Source: Vicia villosa (lineage: Eukaryota > Streptophyta > Magnoliopsida > Fabales > Fabaceae). Taken from it: a stretch of 64,000 bases of DNA. Below, one piece after another: positions 1 to 11,867 of this stretch (its first letter is position 1; each line of letters opens with the position of its first letter). The DNA lies in NCBI RefSeq assembly GCF_029867415.1, contig NC_081185.1:110540913-110604912 (forward strand), written 5' to 3'. A program made the translations under genes and the position numbers. Below the pieces are notes generated by a model, which saw only the letters and a list, made by a program, of their open reading frames with translations, was not told the DNA's origin and searched no databases.

Positions 1-339
1 AAATTGCAAACCTTAATTTCTTGAGTGTGTGTGTTTAAGAGAGAGAAAGAGATTCGTTTATTTGTTTATATTTCTTTCTCGCTATTTCGCGAAGTTGCAA
101 AACCCTTTTTCCACAACCTTGTTTTTCTTATCAGGTTCCCGCCACTTTGTTTGAAGTGAGATTAAGGCTAGGATCTACTTTACTTGGATAGTGCAAGTAT
201 TTTGGAAGAAATGTTCACAAATAGTTTATTCGGTGCAGGAGTTTTTCGACAATTTAAATATTTTTGTTGAAGATTTGTTGCTATTGAATCATAATTACTG
301 AAGTTTGAAAGAAAGGTTTTGACTTGTTTATAGCACACT

Positions 340-1075
340 TTGGAACCAAGGGACGAGGATAGTCAGGAAAGATCCAAAACAGCAGAGTACTGCTACAGGT
401 CAGTTGAGCAAAGTGTTGCCACAAATATCATTAAGTTCTTCTGCTTCCATGACAGGGCCAGTTGTGTTGAATTCTACACAAGTTTCTGCAAAGGGAACTC
501 ATCCTGCTGTGAAACCTGTCTGTATCCAGCAGTATTAACTAACAATAAAAATATAATAAGTTAACCGGAAAATTGTATTCGTGCAGAAGGGGTCAACGTT
601 GAGAAAGTATGTGAGGAAGTTTCCTCAAATATTGAGCATGTTCCTCTGGTAACAGTTGCTTTTCCTATGGTTGGTACTGTTACAGAATTGACTGATCATG
701 GCTTGAAATATTCTTCTGTTGTAACCAAAAAGAGGTTGCTGATGATCATGATGGTTGCAGATTGAAACTCATGAATGAGCCTTCCGATCAACAAGACAGT
801 GGTGAAGGCTGTGTTACTGATGAATAAAAGATAACCTTGTCTGCTGATATGTTGGAGGATGATTCTTATAGTTCTGATTTCGAGTCAGATGACAACCATG
901 CGGTAACTGTTGCGGTAGACATTGGACTCTGACCATGACTCGAGACAAAGGAATGATGATGGTGACATTCTTTATGGGGTCCTCTGTGGCTTATATGATG
1001 GAGAAAACATTACTGTGTTAAAAATTGTGCGTCATCGGAAATAGAAACTGGGAGAGATCAAGCTAACTTTTGTAT
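340..1075 (+). pseudogene. Decayed coding fragment, family not recognised
   Basis: Several short stretches on the plus strand read like degraded protein-coding sequence. There is an open stretch from 340 to 564. Around 600-735 there is a reading frame rich in Val, Glu and Thr, and around 850-900 an acidic serine-rich stretch (DDSYSSDFESDD). These are interrupted by stops, for example near 775 and 825, and by frame changes, and no single frame covers them. The acidic low-complexity character resembles disordered regions of plant nuclear proteins, but I could not assign a family. It may be the end of a gene that continues left of the window, or a captured gene fragment. The following 1080-1700 bp is AT-rich with another short coding-like patch near 1605-1715. 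Confidence 0.3.
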
Positions 1076-1715
1076 TTTTGAATGGTTTAATTATTTTTGT
1101 TTCACTATTACCAACATAATTTGTGGGTACATTGCAGGATCAAACTAAAATGGTATTGGGATATGTAACATATGCAGATGAAGAAATAATTCATGCAATA
1201 GAAGCCGGTACCATAACAGCGAGATTTTAATTATTTCAATCCGTTTATTATTTTTGTTTTACCATGACCACCATAGTTTGTGGTTGTAGGATCAAACTAT
1301 AATGATACAAACTCTGAGGTACAAACTCCAGCCATGGAAATTGTACCGAAAGAAGTGAGTTTTAATTATTTTTATTCTTTTTTGTTTTACCAACATAAGA
1401 ATTTCCTTGTAACCTACCACTCTTTGTATTTCTTTTTTTTAAGTTGAGTGGCTTCAAATGTCTGCAACACATCAAACCTTGTATGGTCATGGTTTAGCAT
1501 TTGTTTTGTTTTTCTTCAGTAGTGAAGCCCTTAAAAAGAATGTTAATTTGCCACCAAATGATAAGAATGTCACATAAATAATACTATGACATCTTATTCT
1601 CAGTTTGTAGGTTGATCTTCGGAGAGGAAGAGGGCGATGGTGTGTTGCGGAGTATGCTGTGAACAAGGACATAACCAACTGTCCTGTTTCAAAACATCCG
1701 GAGAAAGCGGTTTGA

Positions 1716-2660
1716 GACAGTAATGTCCTGATTAGTTTGTGAGAACAATTTCTGTTAAATTGTTTGACTCTTTCTAGACTTTGGATGGTTTGTGTTCGGT
1801 TTTCAACTTTAAAAGATATTTTGCCACATACATACAGGCATATGCGATTATGCTATGGTAGTTCCTCTCTATCTCGATCTAGATCTTAAAATCTTACAAT
1901 TTTGCGATCTCACGCACCCTCAACGATCTCAATTTTAAGTAAAATTGTGTGTTGTAGCCAAATTGTGAAAAACCGTAAAATCGATGATTTTACGTGATCT
2001 TGGCTAATATCGACCATGATCGGCCGTTTCCGGCCACTACCATTACAAGTCCAAAAGGATGACAACTGACAAGATAGGCACAACAATTATTGTTTGACGG
2101 CCACTATCATTACAAGTCCGAAAGGATGACAGGATAGGCACAACAATTATTGTTTGGTGGTGGTGAATGAATACATGCCTTTTAAAATCATGAAGTTTAA
2201 TCATCTCGGCTGTAGGGTTTGTTTTAAATAATGGGACTATGATAAACCAAGTCGTAAAATAAATGTGTCTCTAAAGTCAGGCAAAGAATATGAAAGAGGG
2301 TCATTTTCCTATTAATACATTTGTCAACCTAACTACCATGTAAAATACTTTAAATATATAGTATTATTTTTTCATTTTAGTAGGATCTTATGATTTTTGT
2401 TATGATATCACGTTTTATGATTTTGCAACTCTTTTTTGATCTTAAGAATATGATTGGGTAGAATCTTCTGATCTTAGCTATGCTTTTATGTTTTACGATC
2501 TTATAATCCTCTTCCAATCTTATGCGAGATCTCGATCTTGACAAGAATTTGCTTTTGATTGGAAACTTATACTAGACAAAATTCCTACCAGGGTGAACCA
2601 ATTTTGGTAACAGATAGCTTTAGTCATTCTTAAGGGTAGGCTTTTTCCAGTTTATTTGGC
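1716..2660. other. No gene seen; unassigned dispersed sequence
   Basis: No supported coding region. Stretches near 1860-1990 and 2380-2540 are rich in GATCT/AGATC motifs, and a short direct repeat (ACAACAATTATTGTTTG) occurs near 2079 and 2138. This looks like degraded repetitive DNA, but I could not assign it to an element class. Confidence 0.3.
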
Positions 2661-2665
2661 AGGCA

Positions 2666-2818
2666 GTGTTCTGTTGGTTAGACTTCATTGTGGTGCTTTC
2701 ACTAGAATGATATGTATTTTTCTTTTTATAAAGATATCAGGTAGGGTTCTGTTGGTTGGACTTCATTATGGTGCTTTCACTAGAATGGTATGTATTTTTC
2801 ATCTTATAAGGATATCAG
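2666..2818. repeat. Imperfect tandem duplication, about 75 bp unit
   Basis: A unit starting GTTCTGTTGGTTAGACTTCA at 2668 recurs at about 2747, and both copies end in TATCAG. The copies differ at several bases. A shorter related piece (GGTATGTATTTTTCTTATAAG) follows at about 2844. Confidence 0.75.
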
Positions 2819-3214
2819 TCGGAATGACCTAACTACTTCAAATGGTATGTATTTTTCTTATAAGGATATTAATAGGAACGACCTAACTACTTCAAAAAAG
2901 AAAGAAAAAGGAATGACCTATTTGAATTTATCCTAGTTACGCATTGAAGGTGGTTTTTGGAGAGAGTATGATCGTGGCTTTGTCTATGTTATGAATGGTG
3001 TACTAATCAATGGATTATATGTCTAGGCTCTAAGTGGTATTGTAGGTTCATTGTTGATATATTTCTCCTTGGACTTGTGTAGAGAGGTCCTTTAAATCTT
3101 TTCATTTGACGGTCAACACGTGTAGTTTGACCTTTATCTAGTGTGCCTCTAGGGCATGCATATCCGCTGGTCCGCCCAAGCCCTTGTGACTTGGGCGACT
3201 CGATCTAATACACA

Positions 3215-3283
3215 ATGGGATTTGACCTAGTTTATAACATCCTCCCAAGACATGGGATTTGACCTAGTTTATAACATCCTCCT
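3215..3283. repeat. Short direct duplication, about 30 bp
   Basis: ATGGGATTTGACCTAGTTTA followed by TAACATCCTCC occurs at 3215 and again at about 3253, in otherwise unassigned sequence. The surrounding 2819-3815 holds no supported gene. Confidence 0.7.
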
Positions 3284-3817
3284 AAGCCATTAATTGACAA
3301 AACAATGTTATGGCTTACTTTATGAATCATAATGATCTAACCCTTATAATAATGGGCGTGTCACCAAAAGCAAAATAGGACGAGGGTTGTCGTAGGTCAT
3401 GATGGTTTGTGAATCCTAGACGATTGACGTGATCTTGGAGCTCCTCTAACGCACGTCAAAGTACACCCTATAGATGTCACACGTTCTTTGTCGGGTTTAT
3501 GATTTTTTGGAATCAGATATCGTGTAAATATTTGTCATTATTCTTATCCTTAAAGGTCTACACTGATTAAGTCGTTTCCCTACTTTGATTAGACCCATAT
3601 ACTTCCCTTTCTAACATCACTATCTTAGGTGTGAAGCTAGATGACTTGGGATGGTACGAACAATTATTACTTTGAATTTGGATGGAGACTTGCTTTTTCT
3701 TGATGATGTGTGATGGCAATCTAGAACTTGCCAAATTGTTGCAAGTAATATCTAGGTGAATAACATTAAGTATCGAACAAGCAGTCTGCAATTAGTATTG
3801 AATCAAAAAATTTACTC

Positions 3818-4125
3818 AATAACAACAACACCAATAACAACTAAGCCTTATTCCACTAAACGAGATCGACTACATGGATCAAATTCTTTCATAATTTTTT
3901 ATCCAATTCATTTATCTTAAGGTTTTTATTAATAATTTTTCTTATAGTTTTTTGAGGTATTCCTACTCTACTTATAACATAATATACATGTCTTCTATCT
4001 ATATGCACTAACCACCTAAGTCTATTTTTCACCATCTTTTTTATTGTAGGTGCTACCACAATACTATATAAAGTTATCATTTCTAATCTATCTCGTCTAG
4101 TCGTAACTTACATCCAACATGTTAA
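3818..4125 (-). mobile_element. RTE-type LINE, 3' end (C-terminus of reverse transcriptase protein)
   Basis: The minus strand at 4080-3889 encodes a 63-residue stretch that matches the conserved C-terminal tail of plant RTE-clade LINE proteins, with motifs of the type KKMVKNRLRWLVHIDRR and KKTIRKIINKNLKINEL. Beyond the coding end, minus-strand 3' sequence runs into a stretch whose plus-strand form is AACAACTAAGCCTTATTCCA and CGACTACATGGATCAAATTC, near 3837-3880. This is the well-known conserved 3' tail of plant RTE elements. Only the end is present; the endonuclease and the polymerase core are missing, so this is a 5'-truncated, inactive copy. Confidence 0.75.
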
Positions 4126-4598
4126 TCAAGTGCCTCCAAACATAATAGGGAGGTGAATTGTGATATTCTCGCGGCTAATTAATAAAATCTTTTTACTTTT
4201 TAAAAATATTTATTTTAGAGGTAAAGAATAAGATAGAAGAACGAAGAAGATGAAGACATAAACACAATGTAAATAAAATAATTAACATATATTAAAGAGA
4301 TAAGACTTTAGAGAGAGTGCACTAGAGCCCAAAGAAGTTAAGTATGGAGCTCAACAATAATCCTCAAAGGTAAAAACCATTGTAATTAATCGAAAGAATA
4401 ATACTTCACATCGAGATAAATTCAACGTGCGTTCACGAAAATTGCACTTGATTCTTAAAACAATAAGCAACCCCCTTACAAAGATAGCTCGATAAAAAAA
4501 GGAGGGAGGGAGAGGGAATCTATGAGTCTAACTCCTTTCCAAGTGTTACCACCTTCCACTAGATTATCTCTTGCTCAAGATGAACCCGTTCCCATTCA
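4126..4598. other. No gene seen
   Basis: AT-rich sequence with no supported frame or recognised repeat terminus. Confidence 0.4.
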
Positions 4599-4854
4599 AC
4601 TGATTCTTCTGCTCCCCTTTTCTAATATGAAGGCCTATGTAAGGAACTCGAGATGATGAAAGAGATGGTCCAAGATCCTCTAATGCAAGGATTGCTTCAT
4701 TTGTGGCAATAAAGACTTGGAATGAAACTGATTCTTCTGCTCCCCTTTTCTAATATGAAGGCCTATATAAGGAACTCGAGATGATGAAAGAGATGGTCCA
4801 AGATCCTCTAATGCAAGGATTGCTTCATTTGTGGCAATAAAGACTTGGAATGAA
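4599..4854. repeat. Near-perfect 128-bp tandem duplication
   Basis: The 128-bp unit beginning ACTGATTCTTCTGCTCCCC at 4599 is repeated at 4727. I noticed one difference in the body of the unit (GCCTATGTAAGG against GCCTATATAAGG). The low divergence indicates a recent event. The minus-strand frame over it (4895-4680) is open only because the duplication lacks stops; no protein family was recognised. Confidence 0.9.
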
Positions 4855-7600
4855 ACTATTTCAGACCGGCTAAAGACCCAATAACACATGCCCAATTCAG
4901 GGGCGTAACTAAAAACATCATTAGAGAAGACTAATGAACAAGTGGAACCTCAATGGAGAGTTAGACATTTGACCTAAGCTACCAATGCATGAACCACCGT
5001 CAAATATGATTGAATAGCTTATCATAACACACACCAAATCAAAGAAGGACAATTTTAACTGTCATCCATATATTAACCATGCCACGCACCATAACATGTG
5101 TTATCTCATTCTCACTCTTGCAGATTACTCTGCTATTACATCATTGATTTGGACGTAGGAGTGCTAACCTTAGAGGTCCACCTCACTCCATCACACCAGA
5201 GATTCTTGCCATTATATCGAAAAGACTCTCTCCCTTTATATATCTAGCCAATCTTTCTTGTTATGTGAACAAAACACCATAATAATAGAAACACTCATTT
5301 TTTAACATTCTAACATCTTTTTGTTGGATAAACCTAATGTGTTGTCTCAGACAGTTTCACACTTTAAAAATGAATTTCACATAAATAGGAAGTACTGAGA
5401 TTGATATGGAATTTTCCTAATAAATTGACACGTGTTAGAGAAAATGTTCTTAACACTCTTTTATTATTATATAGTCTGAATAAAATAACAAATCTTACAA
5501 GACATTCAAAAAAGACAAAATAAACTTTAAAAATAAAGTCTACGACAAATTATAGATTGAACCGAAACCTTTAAAATTTTAATTAGGTCGGACAACGTAG
5601 TCTCGAATTAATCTATTTTCACTCATATCAACTATCTATTAAAAATAGTTTAGAAAGAAAATAACTTTAAAATAATTCCAACTAGTTAATAAATTTCATA
5701 ATTAAAACCAAATAGGTCATAGTTATTTTTTTGTATCCATTGGCATTAGCATCATGTTGAAGTTTAATAGCTTAACTGCATAAAAATTAGATACCTAACG
5801 ATTTGGTTTTCATGGCCAACAAAAGTCAGGGATACGAATCTGAACCTTACCTACCTTACACAATTATAATATCTATGCCTACCAATTGAATCGAGAAATA
5901 CTAGCTCCCACTATAACATGATCGAGTGAACCTATTTGCAGAGAGATTATTTTACATCTGCAGATGCTCATGCATTTTTATCATAAGAACAAATTATATT
6001 ACAACTTACAAGTATATATATTCATTGTGATGTGAAAGGTAGAGAATATTCCTTGTAGACCGTATAATTTGTGGATAAAAAGAAGAAAACAATTTAATTG
6101 GCATGTGAAAAAGATGCAATAGACAAGAACTTTAGCACCTACCACTAAATTGTTGATGTTATTGATTTAAGACAGCATGCAATCACATATTGACACCTGA
6201 AATATATTAGATTCTGAGTTACTATTCCTTTCCCATTTTTTTATTAACATAATTTCTCATAATATCTGTACTATTTCAACAAAAAATATTGAACAATTTT
6301 TTCAACAATTTTTGGTCTAACAAGGTGAATGAAGTTACTTTATATAAATGTATGTTTTATTTTTAATTAAGGCAAGATTTGAGTTTTTTCTAATATACTC
6401 CTTCACTAGTAATACTATTGGATTTGATGTGTAGGTGAGTGATCCGAATGAGATTTGATTTTTTCAATATACCTGAACACTATTAAGCTTAATGCACATA
6501 TAAATGGTGTCTGGTCCAAATTGATACACTCCCTCGCGCCTAATATTATTGAGTTTTCCTGATCACGCCTAATATTATTGAGTTTGAGTTTGACGTGTGG
6601 ATATAAATTGTGAACGACCGAAGTAGCATATATAAATAATATATATGACCAAAATCGACAAACTATACTCTAACTTAACTTTACAAAAACAAATTTGAAA
6701 AATGAGAGATGAAATAAAATTATTTGTAAATGAGAGATGAAATAAAATTATTTGTAAGATTTATCTTTAATCAATTTGGAAGTTGTATTTTCCCCAATAA
6801 GAACAATGTAAACCAACAATTATGACAGTTAATCATCAACCACTATGATCAAAATAATTAAAAGAACCAAGCATTATAAAGCCACTTTTGAACTCAGGAC
6901 AAAACAATACCCACCACTACTAATTAAAAAAGTTATGGTAATAATAATTACAATGCTATAAATTCAAGAAATGCTTTGGGGATAGCATGTAAACGTGGCC
7001 TTTTCTTTTTGTAAGAGACAAGAGATTCCACTATTGTTGCCTATCAAGTCACTCACTTTCAAACATGTTTGTGAACATAACATAACCACATTCATTTGTT
7101 ATTAAACTTTCCATATTTGTCACTTTGTTCCAACTTCATTTTTCTCCACTGAGCTCTGCTCCTTTAAAACTTCAGGTGATAAAGCATTCAAGAAAATGAG
7201 ATATACATACACTATCTTCAGTCTTCATATCTACTGGTAAGTCCAAGTAGCATTTCCTTCATTTCCATATATTTTTTATTTTCTGTTTTTGCTTTTTTCT
7301 TCATGTTTTTCTTTGTTGAAAAATTTAAAAATATACTTTATATTTGAATACTATGATACTTTTAGTAGTTGTACTTGTAACATCTTTACTGGTGTCTCAT
7401 CATGTTACCTGAATTGATGTTTTTCTAAATCTCAAATATTCAGTGTTCTAAAGTATAAACAAAACATAAACAGTCATAAGTAATTTCATATTGTTTAATA
7501 GTGGTGCTATTCTCAAAATATTCCTCAATGAAACATATTACATGCAAAATTAAACATACATAAAAGATAATTGAAGAAATACAGTTTTTTATTGCATAAT
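4855..7600. other. Long AT-rich intergenic stretch, no gene seen
   Basis: No supported coding region. Small direct repeats are present: CGCCTAATATTATTGAGTTT at about 6538 and 6565, and a 28-bp unit (AATGAGAGATGAAATAAAAT) at 6701-6728 repeated at 6729-6756. There is no recognisable element terminus. Confidence 0.5.
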
Positions 7601-7608
7601 TTTTTAAA

Positions 7609-7702
7609 AAAGAAATTAACAGTTATTCTTAATTTTACAAAAAGAAATTAACAGTTATTCTTAATTTTAACAAAAAGAAATTAACAGTTATTCTTAATTT
7701 TA
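7609..7702. repeat. Three tandem copies of a 32-33 bp unit
   Basis: AAAGAAATTAACAGTTATTC followed by TTAATTTTA occurs at 7609, 7641 and 7674. It ends just upstream of a MITE insertion. Confidence 0.85.
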
Positions 7703-7728
7703 CTAATAATTTAGATTAAAACGACTAA

Positions 7729-8156
7729 GGGCCTGTTTGTTTCAGCTTTAAAGAAATAAATTTTTTTTCTTGTAGTTTTGAAAATAGATTTTTCAAAACC
7801 GTTTTACAAAATATTACAAAGTTTCTTATATTCGTTTTTTTAAATGAAACACTCAGTTTAACATCTTATCACATAAACATATATTATTGAAGATCAAAAC
7901 CTATTCAAAATCGCAATTTTTTCAAAAAATTGTATTTCAAAAATGATTTTTATGAAAATCTATTTAAAATAGCTTCAAAATTAAGTGATTTTTTAAAATT
8001 TTGATGAATTATCTAAAATCACATTTTAAGAATAACTATTCAAACAAAAATTTTATTTGAAGCTTTTATAAAAAGTTTCTTTGTAAAAATTTTTTACACA
8101 AAATTTTGTAACACTATAAAAATTATTTTTAAAAAAAAGTCAAAACAAACGGGGCC
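7729..8156. mobile_element. PIF/Harbinger (Tourist-like) MITE, 428 bp
   Basis: The left end GGGCCTGTTTGTTTCAGCTT and the reverse complement of the right end, GGCCCCGTTTGTTTTGACTT, form a terminal inverted repeat. The element is flanked on both sides by TAA (7726-7728 and 8157-8159), the 3-bp TWA target duplication typical of PIF/Harbinger elements. The interior is AT-rich with no open frame, so it is non-autonomous. Confidence 0.85.
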
Positions 8157-8159
8157 TAA

Positions 8160-8504
8160 ATGTCATTGTTCAAGTGACACTTCTTAGCAATATTTTGAAA
8201 TTCATGTTGCTGTCATAGTTATGGATTATTCCTAGGGAAAAAAAAAACCCAAGCCAAGAGTTTACGTCTGCATCCTTTAATAGATCTGTCCCGTCTCATC
8301 CCTTTTTCTTGCCAGACATTTTAGACTTAAAAGTTTCAGTATTCGCCGACCCTTTCCACCTCGCCCTTATTTTTTTTTGCAGAATAAACCAAAATTTTAT
8401 ACCCACACTCTCAACTATATCCACTTTACCCTATTTTTTTAGGGTCTTTTACAAGACAGGCCTAAACAGAACATACATGTCAATTTCCCACCACTAATTA
8501 ATCC
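8160..8504. other. No gene seen
   Basis: A 62-residue open frame at 8309-8497 resembles nothing recognised and looks fortuitous. Confidence 0.4.
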
Positions 8505-8726
8505 ATTGATTACTACTATATGTTAACAAACATGTAGGATTAATAATTATTGTTCCACTGATTACTACTGTATGTTACTATATGTTAACAAACATGTAGG
8601 ATTAATAATCATTGTTCCATTGATTACTACTATATGTTAACAAACATGTAGGATTAATAATTATTGTTCCATTGATTACTACTATATGTTACTATATGTT
8701 AACAAACATGTAGGATAAATAATTAC
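8505..8726. repeat. Higher-order tandem repeat, (52 + 62 bp) x 2
   Basis: Four copies of a unit beginning ATTGATTACTACTATATGTT start at 8505, 8557, 8619 and 8671. Copies 2 and 4 carry an extra TACTATATGT-type insert, so the array reads as a 114-bp dimer duplicated once. The last copy is incomplete. Confidence 0.85.
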
Positions 8727-9157
8727 TTTTGCACGATTTATACATGAATGCTGAGTCAAACACTTTGTCCTAGATTAACGATTATACTTTCTTACTACCC
8801 TTAATAGATCAAATGGATAATGAACTAATATTTTAGTTAGTGTCTATCATCACTAATATTTACTTTTCCATAGTTTTATTTGGATTACATACATATGATA
8901 AGATAATTTACAATTTAACCTTACATAACAACAACTAGTAGAGGATAGGCCAGTTGTGGTACCAGTTTAATATCTATTAACTATAACCTACTTATGCACA
9001 AAATTTGACATCCGCAAATATTTTAAATAAACAATTTGGATTGGCATAGATAGTTGAATAGGACATGTCACATGAGTCCAAATCCCTCTTAATTTCAATA
9101 GTTTTGCTTGGTTAGGAGATTCAAAATAGGTAATACAATTCTTAGATCACAATCATC

Positions 9158-9510
9158 TAAGTCTATGTTTGGTTATGCTTGGTTGTTCGGTAGACAGCAT
9201 CAAACTCAATTCAGGACTTGTAAAATTAATTCTGGAGTGTTTGGTATTCTCAAACAGTTTGCTGTTACTGTGTTTTTTCTGGTTCAGAATTGATTTTTTT
9301 ATGAAGCTACAATTTCTATCTTCTTAAAATCAATTCTCCCTTTGCATCAATTTTTCTTTTTTGCCCTTAAATTGAACAATATCCTTAATTCTTACCATTT
9401 TTTTTATCCTTTTCGTAATTTACACATCCAAAAGCCATTTTGATAAAAATATTCAAACAATATTTTTCATACAAATCACTTTTGTTGTGAATATATCCAA
9501 ACATAAATCA
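9158..9510. mobile_element. MITE-like element, first copy of a family shared with 36970-37215
   Basis: The left side reads CTATGTTTGGTTATGC and the right side ATCCAAACATAAATCAC, giving imperfect terminal inversion. The interior is rich in AATTGATTCT/AGAATTGATT motifs. The same layout and motifs occur at 36970-37215. The class is not certain because no clear target duplication was found. Confidence 0.5.
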
Positions 9511-10477
9511 CTTTATATTAAATCTAATAAACACTGAAATCCCTGAATATGGGTCTGGTTTTCGATATTAACCCAATTAAAGTCTCATTATCATGGGCTA
9601 ATATAAATTAGCCGCACCCCCCTTTTTCTTAATATACTCTTTTATAGAAGGCTTTTACTACTAGTAGTAACTTTTTAGACTTTTAATCATGTAACCATTA
9701 TAATTGATTACCAATATAGATTTCTCTATATTGGCATCAAATAATAATCGTTAAATTTAATTTAATATAATAGCTCAGATTTACATGAATGATATTACCA
9801 GATATAATTAATTGAAATATTCTCTAATAAAATGTTACTATATTTTCTTTTAGCCCATCTCTTCAATATTTCCTTAAACCTACAAAAACTTCACTTTTTT
9901 TTAGATTTAAACTTACAAATGCTATTTTTGAAGTTAAATATTTTCAAAAGAGTTAAGTTAAAATATTATTAACTTATAGGAAATTACTTCAAAAATATAT
10001 CTCAAATTAAATAAAATATACAAAATATTTATAAAAATAAAGTGTCAGCCTAAAATATTTTTATACTATTATTTAGGGTTGGAAATAGACTAGGCTATAA
10101 TATAAAAGGTCTAAGTCCGACCTATGATAAACTTACAAGGCCTCAGTCTAGTCTATGACCTACTATCGGTTTTTTTTCGACCTGCCATGGTCTGTCAGCC
10201 TATTTAAAAGTCTATTTCTCAGTCTTATAGGTCGGCCTATATATGAATATATAAGTCGACCTATTTAACAATTTTTTTAACATATATGCATATATAGGCC
10301 ATATATATTAGTCTATTTAGACTATTTTTAATATATATGAAAATATAGGCCGCCTATAAAGCTTGTTAGGATTTTTTATAACTTAAATTTGACCTATTTA
10401 ATTAAATAGATTTTTAAAAATGTTTAAGTCTGACATTTTTATTAAATAAGTCTGATCTGATATGATATGACCTTAAG
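9511..10477. other. Degenerate dispersed repeat, no gene seen
   Basis: From about 10074 to 10470 the sequence repeatedly uses short motifs such as GGCCTAT, GTCTATT and CGACCTAT in both orientations. This resembles the interior of legume hAT-type MITEs that start with a GGGTTGGAAAT-like end. The termini are too decayed to define. Confidence 0.3.
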
Positions 10478-10597
10478 TATGTCTCAGTTGACCACTGGTT
10501 TAGCATATTTTCATCCCTTCTCTTATCTAAGGAGCTATATGTCTCAGTTGACCACCGGTTTAGCATATTCTCATCCCTGCTCTTATCTAACGAGAAC
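10478..10597. repeat. Tandem duplication, 60-bp unit
   Basis: TATGTCTCAGTTGACCACTG at 10478 recurs at 10538 with a few substitutions, and the unit runs through CTCTTATCTAA in both copies. Confidence 0.85.
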
Positions 10598-11867
10598 TTG
10601 TGATATTAAATATTGAATAATATTGATCTTAAGTTTTAATTGTAGACTAAAGGTGTTTCCAAAAAAAAATGTACACTAAAATTGCATATGTATATCAAAC
10701 CGCTTTGATATTTTTGTATTATGATTATATTTCAGTTAAATTCTTTCTTAAAATTTAATGTGAGGAAGAGAGTTTTCGCCCTCTTCTCTATTTTTGGCTC
10801 TATTAACTGAATTCTTATTTATCTAATTTAAAAAGTTAAAATTTATTTTAAATGTAAAATATTTTGAAAATAAATTATTCAATTTGTGTGTTGGGTAAAA
10901 TTACTTCAAATATAAAATATTTTAAAAATAACAAACAATTGTAACGATCTAATTTTTTATGATGGATTCGGATTCACTCAAATGAACACCTGTGTAAAAG
11001 CATGGCAACACGTCGTGAATTGCAACAGGTGAGAGCGGTGAAGGAGGGCAGTAGGCCAACGACAGGAAAGGACGATGCCATGGCAGCACATTGTGACCTC
11101 TAAGTTTTAGACTAAGAAATGTGGCATTATCTTGTGTATTCAATTGGTTCAATAAACAAGAATGACTCAGTTTTTTTATTTAAATAACATTCTGATTTCT
11201 GATTAACCGACCAACTCTGAGCTGCTTGGAGAAAACAAAAATGTTGTTTCATAGAAGAGGTCACACCAAAGGTTGTTTGGCCATGGAAAACAAAATCCAA
11301 CGAAAAAAATCTTAAGTATATATAAAGTATGGAGTACTTTAGATTTGGCAAAAATATTAAAAAATTTACTTAGTTTTACAACATTGCTAGGTGTCAAGTT
11401 GTAAGAGAGATCCTTCTCCTTCTCACCAGGCTATATTAAATTGCGGTTAACACCAACCCTCAAAAGACACAGTATCACATCACACATGCTCCTACATACT
11501 CGGTCTTTCCTTACTTTGTTATTACATCAACTCTCACTACCGTCTGTGTGTACTAAGCAAAACAAACACTCACTTATGCATTTACCAAATACCCTTTTCA
11601 TCATCCACATGCATATTTACCACTTTTCGTTGCACCTTTTTCAGCTCCCAAAATCCATGATATTGTTACCATAAAAGTCTTGCATCTTGCCAACTGAAGT
11701 TTTAACCTCAAGGAACAAAGAAAGACACTGCCAATTATTACTACAAGGTTACAACGTTTCGGCTTCTATTTAAACGGTTTTTTGAACCTTTATTAGCTTG
11801 ATATTGTTGTCCTGAAGCCTCTTCTTGGTTCTGTTGCAGTGCATTTACTCATTTTTCTATCTGGAAT
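10598..11867. other. Upstream region of the SPX-MFS gene
   Basis: No separate gene is supported here; the open frames at 10949-11397 (minus) and 11441-11674 (plus) match nothing I know. The last few hundred bases probably hold the promoter, the 5' untranslated region and perhaps a leader intron of the gene starting at 11868. I could not define a transcription start. Confidence 0.35.
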
